64,000 nucleotides of DNA, taken from the IMG/VR virus record IMGVR_UViG_3300009182_000039, positions 1 to 64,000 of that record. The stretch is one strand, 5' to 3'. The notes beneath the pieces are model-generated. The model was given only the letters and a program-made list of their open reading frames with translations, was not told where the DNA came from and searched no databases. Numbering within the stretch: position 1 is the first letter of the stretch; every line of letters begins with the position of its first letter. Positions 51,891 through 63,900 of this stretch are shown here, piece after piece. This stretch comes from a virus. Both the position numbers and the translations under genes were made by a program.

Positions 51891-52838
51891 TTAAACTACG
51901 CCAACGGTTGACGCAACACTTGGAGTGCCCCAAGTATTTGTCAAATAGGTTGTTGCTGGTGGGAAATAGGTTACAACAGTAGCCGGCGCTGTGCCGAAAG
52001 CTATACCGGTAGTAGCAGTTCCGCCAGCAATAGCGGCGTTGATGTCATCGCCGTTACTATACCATGTTGTAACTAAAGTAAGATTAGTGGATCCATTCCA
52101 TGCTGCAGTAACTTGAACATAATTACTGGAATAAGCCGCGCCAGAATCAAATTGTTTGTAAATGATTGTAGGGCTTGATATAAGTTGAGCAAACCCTGTG
52201 CTTGTGGTTAAAATAGTCGGAGTTCCCGTACCACCAATTTTAGTAGTACCTGTATAAGTTACACCATTAATACTTTTACTAGCACCAGTACTTGACAAAT
52301 AAATTGCGCCGCAGGTTGTACCAATAAAGCTATTCCATTCAGTATCAACCCCTGTACCTGTGGATGTTTTACTAAATTGAATTTTAACTGTTGCTCCAGA
52401 ATTAAAGAAATTACTTGCTGCTGTAGCATTGGCAAAGGTAACGGTATCAGTAAATGTTATTGTCCAAGACGCAGTTCCAGAGCCAGCGCCCGAAGTAGCA
52501 CTGGCAGATCCAGTCCATCCAGTAAATTGTGTGCCTTGTGTTGACGCATTATACTTATTGGTATTAATGCTAGTAATATCAGTACTTAAATTATTTAAAA
52601 CTGAGATTACATTACCTGTTTGAGGATTAGTTCTTGTTGTAATACTTGTGCCTTGATGACTGGCAGCACTACTAACCGTTGTATTTAAATTTGCCCAAGA
52701 ATTAGCGTTAACTGTATCTCCAGCTGATATATTGGCAGCAACTGATTGACCGTAGCTCGCATTCCAAACAGCATTAACATTGCCATTAAAGCCATTATAA
52801 TCTGATGCTTGTATCAGGCCACCGGTTACATACGTCAT
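51891..52838 (-). CDS. Tail-fibre/virion structural protein
   Basis: The 315-residue protein has the Ser/Thr/Gly/Asn-rich, strand-forming composition of tail-fibre proteins. The start TYVTGGLIQASDYNGFNGNV is a typical attachment-type segment, followed by repeated short strands and a compact Val-rich C-terminus (TLVTTWYSNGDDIN). No enzymatic motif is visible. It lies downstream of the other structural genes, with an AGGA ribosome site and a terminator after it. Probably a receptor-contacting or whisker-like part of the virion. Confidence 0.78.
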   Translation of the reverse strand: MTYVTGGLIQASDYNGFNGNVNAVWNASYGQSVAANISAGDTVNANSWANLNTTVSSAASHQGTSITTRTNPQTGNVISVLNNLSTDITSINTNKYNASTQGTQFTGWTGSASATSGAGSGTASWTITFTDTVTFANATAASNFFNSGATVKIQFSKTSTGTGVDTEWNSFIGTTCGAIYLSSTGASKSINGVTYTGTTKIGGTGTPTILTTSTGFAQLISSPTIIYKQFDSGAAYSSNYVQVTAAWNGSTNLTLVTTWYSNGDDINAAIAGGTATTGIAFGTAPATVVTYFPPATTYLTNTWGTPSVASTVGVV

Positions 52839-52853
52839 TGTTGTTCCTAATTT

Positions 52854-54140
52854 TTATTTGATGGTTACAATAGCTTCAACGGTACCAATACCAGAATCTA
52901 ATTTATTTACAAGTGATCGACCAATAACATTAAATGCCGTTGCTTCGCCTGCTTTAGCTGCTCTTGCCATACCAGCGCCTGCGGAAACTAAACGGTCACC
53001 TTTGTTGACTACACCTGTAACTTGAACTGGCACACGACCTGTCATAGCCACCGGCGGGTGGGTTAAATCATTACCGGCTCCGTTATTCATCAAGTAAGCA
53101 GCGTTTGTACTGATAACTCCAAATACAGATTCACTTAGTTCTGTATTAGATTGAGTAATTTCAGCAATACCGCCTAGCTCAACTACTGTACCTGGAGCAT
53201 ATTCTGTATCGGCTTCAAAGCGTTCTGCCACGTCGGCATAATTAGCTGTAATTCCAAATTGACTACTTACAATGCCAGTGGAGCCATTAATTGTCAATGC
53301 TGTCGAAGGAGTACTTGCTTTATTAACGCTAAAATTAATATTACCATTTAAATCAGCATTACTTAAAGTAACTGTTGTACCCGAAACTCCTACAGCAAAA
53401 TCATTACCAGCACCTACAGATAAACCTGTGTTGTTAACTACTCTTAATGTTCCTGTTGTTGATGTATTAGCATCTGAACGCATAAATGAATTGCCATACA
53501 CACCATTTAATTGTAGTGCGTTGGTTGCTGTACCTGTGAACAACGGAACTTGTGAGTTAATTGTTGAAGCAAGCGTGATGCCTGGATAAACTTGTGTAAA
53601 TCCTGGAATAGCTGTTTGCGGAGTAAACGCAGCATCTTCAGAAATAAATCCAATAATAGCATTATTAACATACAGTTCAACAACAACGTGAGATGTTGCT
53701 GTATTATCAAGGATTGTGGCAGGAATAGCACCAGTAATACCTGTAGTTGAATTGTAAATTGGGCCCACTAATAACCACGCTGTGCCGGTCCATACATTAA
53801 GTTGTTGTGTTGTAGTATTATACCACAAATCACCAGTAGAATTATTAGTTGGTGCTGAACTAGCTGACTGAGCTCCGCCTAATGATTTCCATCCAACGCC
53901 GTTATAAACTTGTAATACAGATGTAGTGGTATTAAACCATAACTGGCCTTTTAACGGAGTTGAAGGTGATGTGCTATTGGCGGCATTTTCTAATAAATGT
54001 ACAAAATTGTCGTCTAAAAACTGACCGTATCCTGCGTAATTTTTACCAACCAATGTTTGCGAACAAGCTGTAGTGTTGATAGTTCCATCTGGTATTGTAG
54101 TTAAAACATTACCATTTGTTAGATTAATTGTGTATGACAT
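52854..54140 (-). CDS. Tail fibre with C-terminal self-processing-type domain
   Basis: The 428-residue protein starts with repeated carbohydrate/structure-type units (PLKGQLWFNTTTSVLQVYNG; STGDLWYNTTTQQLNVWTG), the repeats seen in many phage fibres. Its C-terminal part has NYADVAERFEADTEYAPGTV, VFGVISTNAAY, HPPVAMTGRVPVQV, and KGDRLVSAGAGMAR. This block is known from many tail fibres and resembles peptidase-G2-like domains that may cut or help fold trimers. An AAGGACGGAG ribosome site precedes the ATG. Confidence 0.87.
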   Translation of the reverse strand: MSYTINLTNGNVLTTIPDGTINTTACSQTLVGKNYAGYGQFLDDNFVHLLENAANSTSPSTPLKGQLWFNTTTSVLQVYNGVGWKSLGGAQSASSAPTNNSTGDLWYNTTTQQLNVWTGTAWLLVGPIYNSTTGITGAIPATILDNTATSHVVVELYVNNAIIGFISEDAAFTPQTAIPGFTQVYPGITLASTINSQVPLFTGTATNALQLNGVYGNSFMRSDANTSTTGTLRVVNNTGLSVGAGNDFAVGVSGTTVTLSNADLNGNINFSVNKASTPSTALTINGSTGIVSSQFGITANYADVAERFEADTEYAPGTVVELGGIAEITQSNTELSESVFGVISTNAAYLMNNGAGNDLTHPPVAMTGRVPVQVTGVVNKGDRLVSAGAGMARAAKAGEATAFNVIGRSLVNKLDSGIGTVEAIVTIK

Positions 54141-54189
54141 TTAGTTTACTCCGTCCTTTTTATTATTTATGGCCATTTAATATACATAT

Positions 54190-54798
54190 TTATGCGGCGC
54201 TTAAATTTGTTAATGTCTGTATTCTAAGGGTATAATCTATCTGAATTTGGCGATTTAAACTCTTTTGTACAGGATGAAAAATAACATGGGTAATTAGGAA
54301 TAAATCAGTGGCTGAACCGTTCCAGCATTGTAATCCTAACTCATCAAAAACATATTCTCCATTAAAATTGGTGCTATTATCGAACGCTTGCTGGCCAGCA
54401 GGCTGTCCGTAGTCTAATAAACATGAAACTAGTATGTCTGTATATGGATTTCCTGAAGTGTGCAACACCGTCATATTGTTATTAGCGGGATCTAAATTAT
54501 CAGCAGAATTGCCATCCACTACTTGAACGTATGTTTCGTTGTATAAACTAGCATTTTGTCCGGTGACATTAGGCGGCAAATATGTGATAACTCCTGTGGG
54601 ATCTACAGCTGATCCACCATTACCAAAAGCCATGGAATAAATCCAACCTTTACCTTGATCACTGAGTGTATTAGCCATAGCAATGCTAATATTTTCATAA
54701 TTAATGGCGTTCTTTTTATCTACCAAAACTTCCCCAGTTGTGGGGTCGGTAATTTTAATAAATCCTTCTATCTTTGCTAAACCTGGCTGAATAATCAT
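54190..54798 (-). CDS. Tail/baseplate structural protein, 202 aa
   Basis: The protein starts LAKIEGFIKITDPTTGEVLV, followed by NAINYENISIAMANTLSDQG and a beta-rich remainder (MAFGNGGSAVDPTGVITYLP; YVFDELGLQCW). The opening is like that of the micropeptide just upstream, so both have the same N-terminal beta module. The type is common next to tail fibres in large phages and probably belongs to the baseplate or fibre attachment. Its ATG overlaps the stop of the upstream gene (ATGA). Confidence 0.72.
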   Translation of the reverse strand: MIIQPGLAKIEGFIKITDPTTGEVLVDKKNAINYENISIAMANTLSDQGKGWIYSMAFGNGGSAVDPTGVITYLPPNVTGQNASLYNETYVQVVDGNSADNLDPANNNMTVLHTSGNPYTDILVSCLLDYGQPAGQQAFDNSTNFNGEYVFDELGLQCWNGSATDLFLITHVIFHPVQKSLNRQIQIDYTLRIQTLTNLSAA

Positions 54799-54935
54799 GC
54801 TTTCTGCTCCACAAATACTTTATGGGTCTGTGGATCAAAAATCTTCACAAAACCATCGACTGTTACAGAGCCCGTATCATTCGGACGCTTTTCAGGTTGA
54901 ACTTGTTGCTGTTGTGTTGGTGTTTTATTTTCCAT
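54795..54935 (-). CDS. Small N-terminal-module paralogue of the next gene, 46 aa
   Basis: The 46-residue product ends VTVDGFVKIFDPQTHKVFVEQKA, which matches AKIEGFIKITDPTTGEVLVDKKNA at the start of the downstream protein (V-x-GF-x-KI-x-DP-x-T-x-x-V-x-V-x-x-K-A). It is thus a stand-alone copy of that module, preceded by a Gln/Pro/Lys-rich arm. AATAAATA lies seven bases before the ATG on the minus strand. Coupled to the next gene by an ATGA overlap. Confidence 0.7.
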   Translation of the reverse strand: MENKTPTQQQQVQPEKRPNDTGSVTVDGFVKIFDPQTHKVFVEQKA

Positions 54936-54942
54936 CGTTCTT

Positions 54943-54950
54943 TATTTATT
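54943..54950 (-). promoter_or_regulatory. T4-late-type element AATAAATA (minus)
   Basis: AATAAATA on the minus strand ends seven bases before the ATG at 54935; a second late-like sequence (TATAAATC) lies slightly upstream in the 53-base spacer. Confidence 0.42.
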
Positions 54951-54988
54951 ATGATTTATATCCATGTCAAACCTTATAGATATTTACC

Positions 54989-57900
54989 TTAATTTAGACC
55001 CCTTAAAAATAGCGCCGCAGGGTTATTGGTTTGCTGTAGCGGAACCCCATCGGATGCTGTCCCAACTCCTGGATTATACCAACTGACTCCGCGACGAACT
55101 ATGATAGTAACTTCAACCCCATCTGCTGGCGGAGTAGCAAAAGATACAATTATCGGAGTTAAGTTTGTTACTCCATACCCGCTAGTTTGTAACGCTCCGC
55201 CAAGATATACCTCTACAGTTTCTATATTACTACCCATACCTACGTCATAATTTCCATCACCTTCTGGATATGAATAATTTGTACTGTCATAAGGAATAGA
55301 TCCAGTCCAATCATTAGCATTATTAACAGTAATATCTGTAGTAAAGTTAGTAGTTGTGCCGTTGCCTAAGAAAGAATTAGTTTCAATATAATTTTGGAAC
55401 TGTTCCGGCATTAAATTGCCTCGGCCCATATTGTATACATAAGCACCAACGGCATGAGAATCTGCTCCGGTACCAGCTGTGCCACGCAATAAGCTACTAA
55501 TAGTATTAGCTTCTATATCAATTTCACGATACATAATGCGCTCGCCGTTGATACTTACTACACCCCATATATTGGCAGCAAACTCAGGAATACTCAATGC
55601 GCCAGCGTTGACTACATGAATGATATCATCGGTTGCTGTGACTGCTTCTGTCACTGTTGTAGTAGTAGAAGGGGTCATGCGATATGTAGCTTGCACACCG
55701 CGCATATCTTGGAATATTCTAAATTCCATAGATTCTGGAACTACTGAATTTGTAACGTTTGTTATTATAATAACATCAGTTGGACCAATTACTCCATTAT
55801 TTAATGTTAATGTGTTATCAACAATAGTATAATCTGTATAAGCTGTTAAGACTCTTCCATTTCTGGATACCCACGGCCGAGATATATCTGTATATGATTG
55901 ATATAGTGTAAAGTCATTAAAATAAATTGTATCGCCTACTGTGGCATCAAATAATCCAGGATCAGCCGACGGAGCACCAGGAGGATTATCATATAAAGTT
56001 GAGTCATATTTTTCATAAATTGAAATACCTTGACTTACTGGCCCAACAAATATTTGTTGGGATAATCGTTGTTCGCGAGTATCATTAAATGTAGTAACTG
56101 AAATTATATCGCCTGCGTGTGGGACAATACCTGTTCCAGAAATAATTGTTAATGTATATGCCATTGGATCAATAATATATTGAGCCGTTACATCAACCGC
56201 AACATATACTTCAGCACCGTCAGCTGGAGCAGTATCTAACACTATATCAGGATAAGCGAATATATATGTAGCTGGCTCTTGTAGTATGCCATCGACATAA
56301 ACACTTAAATTATCTTTAATAATAGTAGTTGGATCAACTCCTAATCTAGTAGGTAACGCAAATGCATCATTTGTGCCATCACCTACACTAGGTTTTCCTG
56401 CACTGCCACTAGCAGTAATGCCACCAATAGTAACTATAGCAGTTACTGGATTTGTATATTCTAAACTAATTGTTGGATCTAAATCATACTCTAGTTGTCC
56501 CGTTGTAGGAACTGTTATAGTTTGAGTTACTGGTATACTCCAGCTATAATTTGTAGTAACGCTATCAATTGTAGTAGGGCTAATGGCTACTAAACTAATA
56601 AAATCATCCGAAGCATAAGTAGAATCAAAAGTTAACGTTGTAGTATTAAAGGCTGTGCCGGCTTCGTATGAATATTCTGTAGTTGGTACGCAACTTCCAT
56701 TTACGAAAATAACAAATTCTTGTATCAAACTATACTGTACTGGTACTGTTAAAGAATTTCCAACATCGGCACCGTTGTATATATTTTTGTAAAGCTGATT
56801 CCCGCCACCAACTTGATATACATAAATGCCTAATTGATCGCCGTTAGCAACCAACGACGAGGAATTTAAAATAGTAAATGTTTGATTTACCCAATTGACT
56901 GTATAATCAGTACCTTCATTTAAATTATAACCTTGTGTTACATCTGTAATTTCTAAATCTGCTGGGAACGATTGTAATCCATCAAAACTTATAGTTGGAT
57001 TTACACTATCGTATATAACTTGTAGTGTTCCTTGTGCAAACCCGTGTCCTAATCCTTGCCAGTCGGCCCCAGGAGTAGTATAAACTCGAAGATCTAAAGT
57101 GTCAAACTCGATACCAGGAACTAATTCTTCTGGTGCGTGGCTTTCGTAGGCATCAACATACTTACCGCCATCAATATTAATGTCGGATGGCCGAGTACCC
57201 AAGTATGGATCAAGATAACTACTTTGGAATATAGTATCAAGTATACCCAAATCGTATGTAGGTTGGCCGTTTGGATCTAATGAAATGTTATCGAATGGGT
57301 TAATATCAAAATTACCGCGGTCAAAACCAGTGTCTTGGTCAAATCTTACAGCAGCAACTTGTACACCTGGGTAATCAATGCCGTCAATCAGTAATGGCAA
57401 CGACAATCCAGGAGTATTAACTGTACTTACATAAAAACCCATTGTGCGATCAGCACCACTTAATACACCAGCATCAACTTGTAACCATTCTGCTGGATCA
57501 AACACAGAATTTGTTACTGATCCACTAGTGCTATCGGCGGCCCAGACCAGATTATCGTAGCGAACTTGTGTTCCATTTTCATATGTTATGTTGGCTTCCC
57601 AGTCGATAATAGTCGATTGATATTCGCAACGGTCATATTTAATTGTAGTATTGAAAGAACGAACTAACGAGTTGTTCATAATAGTTACTGCTTGAGCAAT
57701 TTGTCCTACAAATGTCAATTCCGCTGTTCCATTAACTTCAGTAGCTGTGCCAATTGGTTCTACATTACCTAAAATGCCGGCAGTATCAACTACATAAATG
57801 TTATTCCATGATGTAATAATATTTTCATTCTCTACAACCGATATTCCTGCAGCCCACGGTGTAGGATCGCCAGGTAATCCACCGCCACTAATGGTAATAA

Positions 57901-60900
57901 TTGCATCCGTACTATAACCTGATCCTGGATTTACAACAATAATTTCAATTACTTGTCCAGCAGGATTAATAATAGCTGTCATAGTAGCTTGTGTGATACA
58001 AGTTCCTGTTACAGTAACTACTGGTACCGAGGTATAGCCAGAACCACTATTAACAATACTAACAGCTTGAATGCTTAATAAATAATTTTCAAACCATTGA
58101 CTATACAAACTTGGCAATTGCCATATTTGAGCATTGGGAGCAGTATTACTAGCATTTGAATGATAAGCAGTAATAGCTTCTGTGTATGGGGTTAGTATCG
58201 GACTTACAAATTGCGATACTGGCAGCGATGAATTCCAATAAGCTGGCAAATCATAATCGGTAATATCGCCTAAGAAGTCATCTTCTCCAGTATAAATTAA
58301 ATTAAATTGGCGCACTTGTACGTGATACGGTTTAATTTCTTGAAAATAATTTATAACAAAGTCTTGGTTATCGGCAAGATATGTTTGATAGGGTTTTAAT
58401 GAACGAATTTCGTGATTTACATCAACATAACTAGTTTTAACTAACCAAGAGGGATCAGTAAATTCACTATAAACATAATTAAAGATTAAAATTAAACTGC
58501 TATTTCTTTCAAATAATAAATCGCCAATATAAATTTCTTCATTCAACGCACGAAGAATGTAACGTGTTTCAGTTTGCGGAGTTTCATCAAAATATAATGA
58601 ATCAAATACTTGAGCATCAAATCCAAAATTTCCAACAGTATAGTTCCATAATTCTTCTTTAAATGCAATGGTGCCATCTTCTAACCCAACACGAGTCCAA
58701 TCCTTAACTAAGTCAATGCCTGTTCTTAAATATATTTCCCATTTGCCGGCACCATTACTTATAACTCGCACAGAAGAACCCACTGGTACTGTTTCATAAC
58801 TTAATGTTGCCAATTGAGAATAATTTTGAACAGCCGCTACTGGTGAAAGTGTAGAATTATAACCTGGTAAGTACCAATTAATATAATACCAATATTCGGG
58901 TGTGTCGTAACTTTGGACGCGAATTAACGCTAATGTTTGTCCTGTTTGAACTTCATAAATTGTCCAGCGGCCAAATTGACTACTGTCCGACAATACAAGA
59001 TATTTGTAGCCTACTGGAACTATACTGAGATTTTGATAGCCTAAAATTTCTAAATTGGCTACTTTATAATCCCATGCGCCACTATTTGCTTGTGGAATTG
59101 ATTCAGCGGCATTTAATAAATTAAAACTTCGAGTTTCAGAAATTGGGTATTGTGCTAATATTGTATTTGCCCGGCCTAAATAATTTTCCAAAGCTGTAAA
59201 TCTATCAGTCACCATACTTTGACGGGGTCGGAATTGCACTCCATAACGCATACCAAAACTTAAATTAGGATCCGGCACAGCACTACCTGCAGTGTCAACC
59301 CCGCATAAACTATCTAAAAATTTACGATATAGGTTTGAATTTAAGAACGATTTAGCTACACCATCTTTAATAATTTGATATTCTTGATGGATTACTGCGT
59401 CGTTAAGTTTACGGTCAAACCCAATACTTAAAATAGTATTTGTTGCGTTTAATAAACTTTGTGCGTTGTAAATAGCAATGGTACTAGCATTAAGTCCAGC
59501 AATATATGGTAATCCACTGCTACGAGGATCGGTAATATAGCTAGCCACACCACTAGGACTTAATGTTTTTCCGGCACCAGTAGAAATAGTTGTAATTCCT
59601 CTTACCCAGAAATAATAAAATGTAGTAAAAATATTATTTGTGCCTAGCTGCGAAGTTACACAATAACTTGTGGTACTAAGTGGTGTACCTTGTCCAGTAT
59701 AGCCAGCTGGTGGATTAGAACTTTCTACCCATTGATAAATGTCCACTCTACTTCCTGGGAATATTGATCCCCAACGGCGACTAGCATATACTATATCATC
59801 TTGATTTGGATCAATAAATCTTACAGTATCAGTATCCCACCACATTTGTCCAATACGTTCACGACCCCAAGATTGACCATTATTATGGACTGATCCTTGA
59901 TTATATTGAGCTGGATCTACGGCACCAATATAATTAATGTTGCTTCGAGCTACTCCTAATATTTTACCTTGTAGTGGATCAAAGAAATCAAAATATGTTT
60001 GTGCTTGCCCAGTAACCGTAGTGTTAACTCCGGCCGCTTGTTCTCCGTTATAAGAAAATACTCCGTCGATAGCGTAGACATCAACTACAGGTTGTTGTAC
60101 TCTTATCGGAGCCCAAGCTGGCGTATCATTTAAATTTTTAAATATTGTAACATAACCCGAGTTTGTTGTTTCATAAATCGTACCGCCAGTTGCCCCGACC
60201 ATTAATTTGCCACTTGTATAATTTACTGCGGTTCCAAAAAAGTTACCAGATTGTACTTTGCTATTATAAATTTGTTGCCCAAACGCAAATTGTCCAGGAT
60301 TTTTAATACTACTTTGACTACTTGGGAAATAATCAAAAGTATATGCTACTCCACCATTGTTAACTGGATTAAAGAATGTTGTGCTATGTTCATCAAAATA
60401 TGTTTGGCCGGCATCAAAAGTTGTTGGTTCATAAACGTCGCCGTTCGGAGACCCGACAATTAGATTAACTGCGCTAGTGTCAATGCTTAAACTTGCTCCA
60501 AATTGTCCATTGAATGCTGGCAGCGGGCTTAATATTTGTTGAGTAAACACAAGAGTATTAAATCCTAGTTGGTTGAAAACAGAGGCTACTGTCCCGGGCA
60601 GTACTGTAATTAAATTATACGGTGTACCGGCATCAATATTTTTTACAGATAATGTTAATCTTCCTGATACAACAGTTATAATTCTCCCAGTTGTCGGGGC
60701 ATAAACAAAATAAATGTTTTCTGTGACAGGATCATAAGAATAATCAGTACCGGCGATTTGTAATATGTTGTCTAGGTATACTACAGTTGTGTAAGAACTA
60801 GCATCAGAATATAAAGTTCCAATATTAAAAATTTTAGTGATGCCATCTGCTACAAATTCTAAATCAGAAGTTAATGTGGCTAAAACATTTGGTATATTAG

Positions 60901-63900
60901 CAGAGTTAATTGCAGCAACAAACCCGGCTATTGTATTATTCAAGCCAGTAGGAACCGATACCTGTGTATCATTAATACGCAATGTTCCATTAGCAGTGAG
61001 CGTTGGATTGGCAATTGTAGAGGTTGTGATTCCGTAAACTCTTGATTGATTAATTTGATAATCTACCGATCCAGATAAATCAGTATAGGTACTATCAAAT
61101 GGAGCTCCGACGTATAAACTGCAATTTAATGGACATGAATCAACAGCAAATCCATATTGTGCGTTTTCGTTAACTGTATTACTAGTTAAAGTTTGAATTT
61201 GACTTATTTGATTTGTTTCAATTTCAATTATATCACCGTAGTTGAATATTATATTAGAAAATACAATATCATTACCATCTACAGTAAATTGTCCGCTTGG
61301 CGATTGCTCAATAGTTAATAAGAAAATTCCATTTACACTTACAGCGACTGGTCCAGTAACATTTCCAGGAACAATATATGTTGTTTGTGATGGAGTTGAT
61401 ACTACATAACGTAGAACACTTCTATCAAACACATATACAGTTCCAGTTTCTGTTAAACTATTAGTATCGGTTTTTGGGGCGCCGATCATTATTTGTCTGC
61501 CATCGGTAGTGGCTGCTATACTAGCACCAAAATTATCTCCAGACATCGAATCAGGAGTAGTAATACTTAAAACATATTGCCAATAAGTTGAAGTAGACGC
61601 AATAATTTTTGCGCCGGCGGGTGGTATTGTTATAAATGTTAAAACTGTAGTATTTGAATTGAATGTATAATCTAAATAAGGGCGTTGTACTACATCATTT
61701 ACTCTAATAACGACATTGTTAATAGATGTAGCATTATACAAATATTGATTTAATGTAAAATTATTTGTATTACTAATTCCAGAGCCAGAATAAGAAAATC
61801 CAATTATTTGACCTAGTATATTAATACCTGTTACAGTTATAACTAAATTATTAGCAGGAGTTGCCCCGCCTATTTGCGAACCGTTGATTGTAAGTGTATT
61901 GCCCACCGCATAATTTTGGCCGCCAAATTCTAATGTGGGATAATATACTCCTCTTATAACTTCAACTGTGAAGAGTGCCCCGGTTCCTACACCAGTTGCT
62001 GTATTTTGATGAATAGTATAATAAAAATACTCATCTAATTGTTTAGCTAGGTTACGAGCTATTACTAATGTTTGGCCGTTTACGGGAGGATTAGTGAATA
62101 TTAAATTATTTTGATTTAATGTATAATCTACCCCATAAGTTAATCTAGTTTTGTTAAGAGTAACTATTAACTGATTAGGATAGGTATAGTCAATCTGTAT
62201 TGCGTTAGAATATTCATATATTGATGCGCTATCGGCTGTGGTATATTCAATAGCTTGTGTTTCTACCATTACTTTTTCGTAAGCATATACAGTATTAGCG
62301 CCAGGAGCGCCTATGTACATCCAGTTTTCATCAAGACTAACTATACCCGATGTGCCAAAGCCAATAGGGTCAAAATTTTGGTCAGGTGGTACTAATAACT
62401 GTGATATAGTAATAGTATTTGTGCCGGCTTCTCTATAAATTACTGCAGCATATCCCATACCAGACAGACTAGTATTAGCACCGACTACTGCCCAATTTGA
62501 TTTACCAAACGATATCATATTACCAAAGTTACTAGTATCACTAACGCCTAAACTTATAGTTCTACTAAATTGATAATCACTCAATGGATCTTTAAAATAT
62601 GCTAGTACTGTTCCTACCCCGTTCGCGCCGTTTGGTGCTCCAACTAACGCAAAAAGATTGTTTTGTGTTTGTGCTACACTTGCGCCAAACTGATTGTTTG
62701 CTGATAACCCAGGAGTAATGGTTGAACTTGTAATAAACGGAGCTTGTTTTTGGACCGTCTCCCAGTGGCCGTTGCCATCGTTATCTACCCAAGCAATGGC
62801 ACCGGGCACTAAACTGTTTACATATGGCAATGTTGAAATATCGCTTGCTTGACTTACTCTAGCACTTTGCAAATCAAGTACTAATCCTGTGCCAGTAACC
62901 GTTGTTATATTTGTATTTGTAAAACTATACGAAATAGTAATAGTAGTCGGCGAGGGGCTTGATAAAACACGATAGACACCATTAACAGCATCATTAAAAT
63001 ATTTAATAATAATTAAAGCGCCTGCTGACAAATTGTGTGCGGCACTAAACTGAACAATACTTGTACCATTTAAATTATCAGTAAGTTGAGTCATTTGACC
63101 GTTTACAGCCGTACAGCGATATACTCCCCAATTATAAGGATTAATTTTAGCAATCCAGATGTAAGTACCAATACCTATACTATTAATCTTAGCATCAATT
63201 GCAGTAGGATCGTCAAGACTGAATACAGTAACGTCAACATCATCTAAACATACATAACCAGCAGAAGGTAATGCAGTTGGAATATTACTGCCTTCGTAGG
63301 TAGTAGGTAAAATTTCAGTAGATGTAATGTTGTAACTTTCTCTCCATAAATTTTTTAAATAAATTTGTTGGTTAGCTTGACTTGTTTCTCCAGGATTAAT
63401 AATTTGTATTGTTGATGGGTTATACGACAATAACGATGCGTCCAATTGAATATCAAAATAACTCTTATTAGCTTGAGCGCCGTATGTTCCTGCTAAGACT
63501 CCCCAGTTTTCATAGACATTATAGGCTCCACTTTCTTTGCCGCCTAATAGTGTAGAGTTAAATATTTCTGCTGCTTGTAATGTCCCTTTAGTTCCAATAA
63601 ATTGTTGATAAAGCTGTACCTGGGTTACTCCGTTTAGATTCATCTCGCTCATATATTGTCGAGGACGGAATCCAATTAGTCCAAATGCAAACAAATCATT
63701 ATCAGAAGTTAAATTTGCTTGGTAAACATCATAAGATGTAGTTAATTGATCAGCTTTATTAGCTAGGTTAGGTAATAATCCCTTGTCAATTGCTTGAAAA
63801 TCGCTCTTGACCCAGTCGTTATAATTAAATGTTTCTTGCGGTTCACTAATTGTAATAGCTTGCCAATATGTATTTTTATATAATACAATTTCACCTTTAG

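Noticed and set aside
53272-53589. Plus-strand 105-codon frame inside the tail-fibre gene
   Set aside because: It is an antisense shadow of Thr/Val-rich repeats; no start signal.
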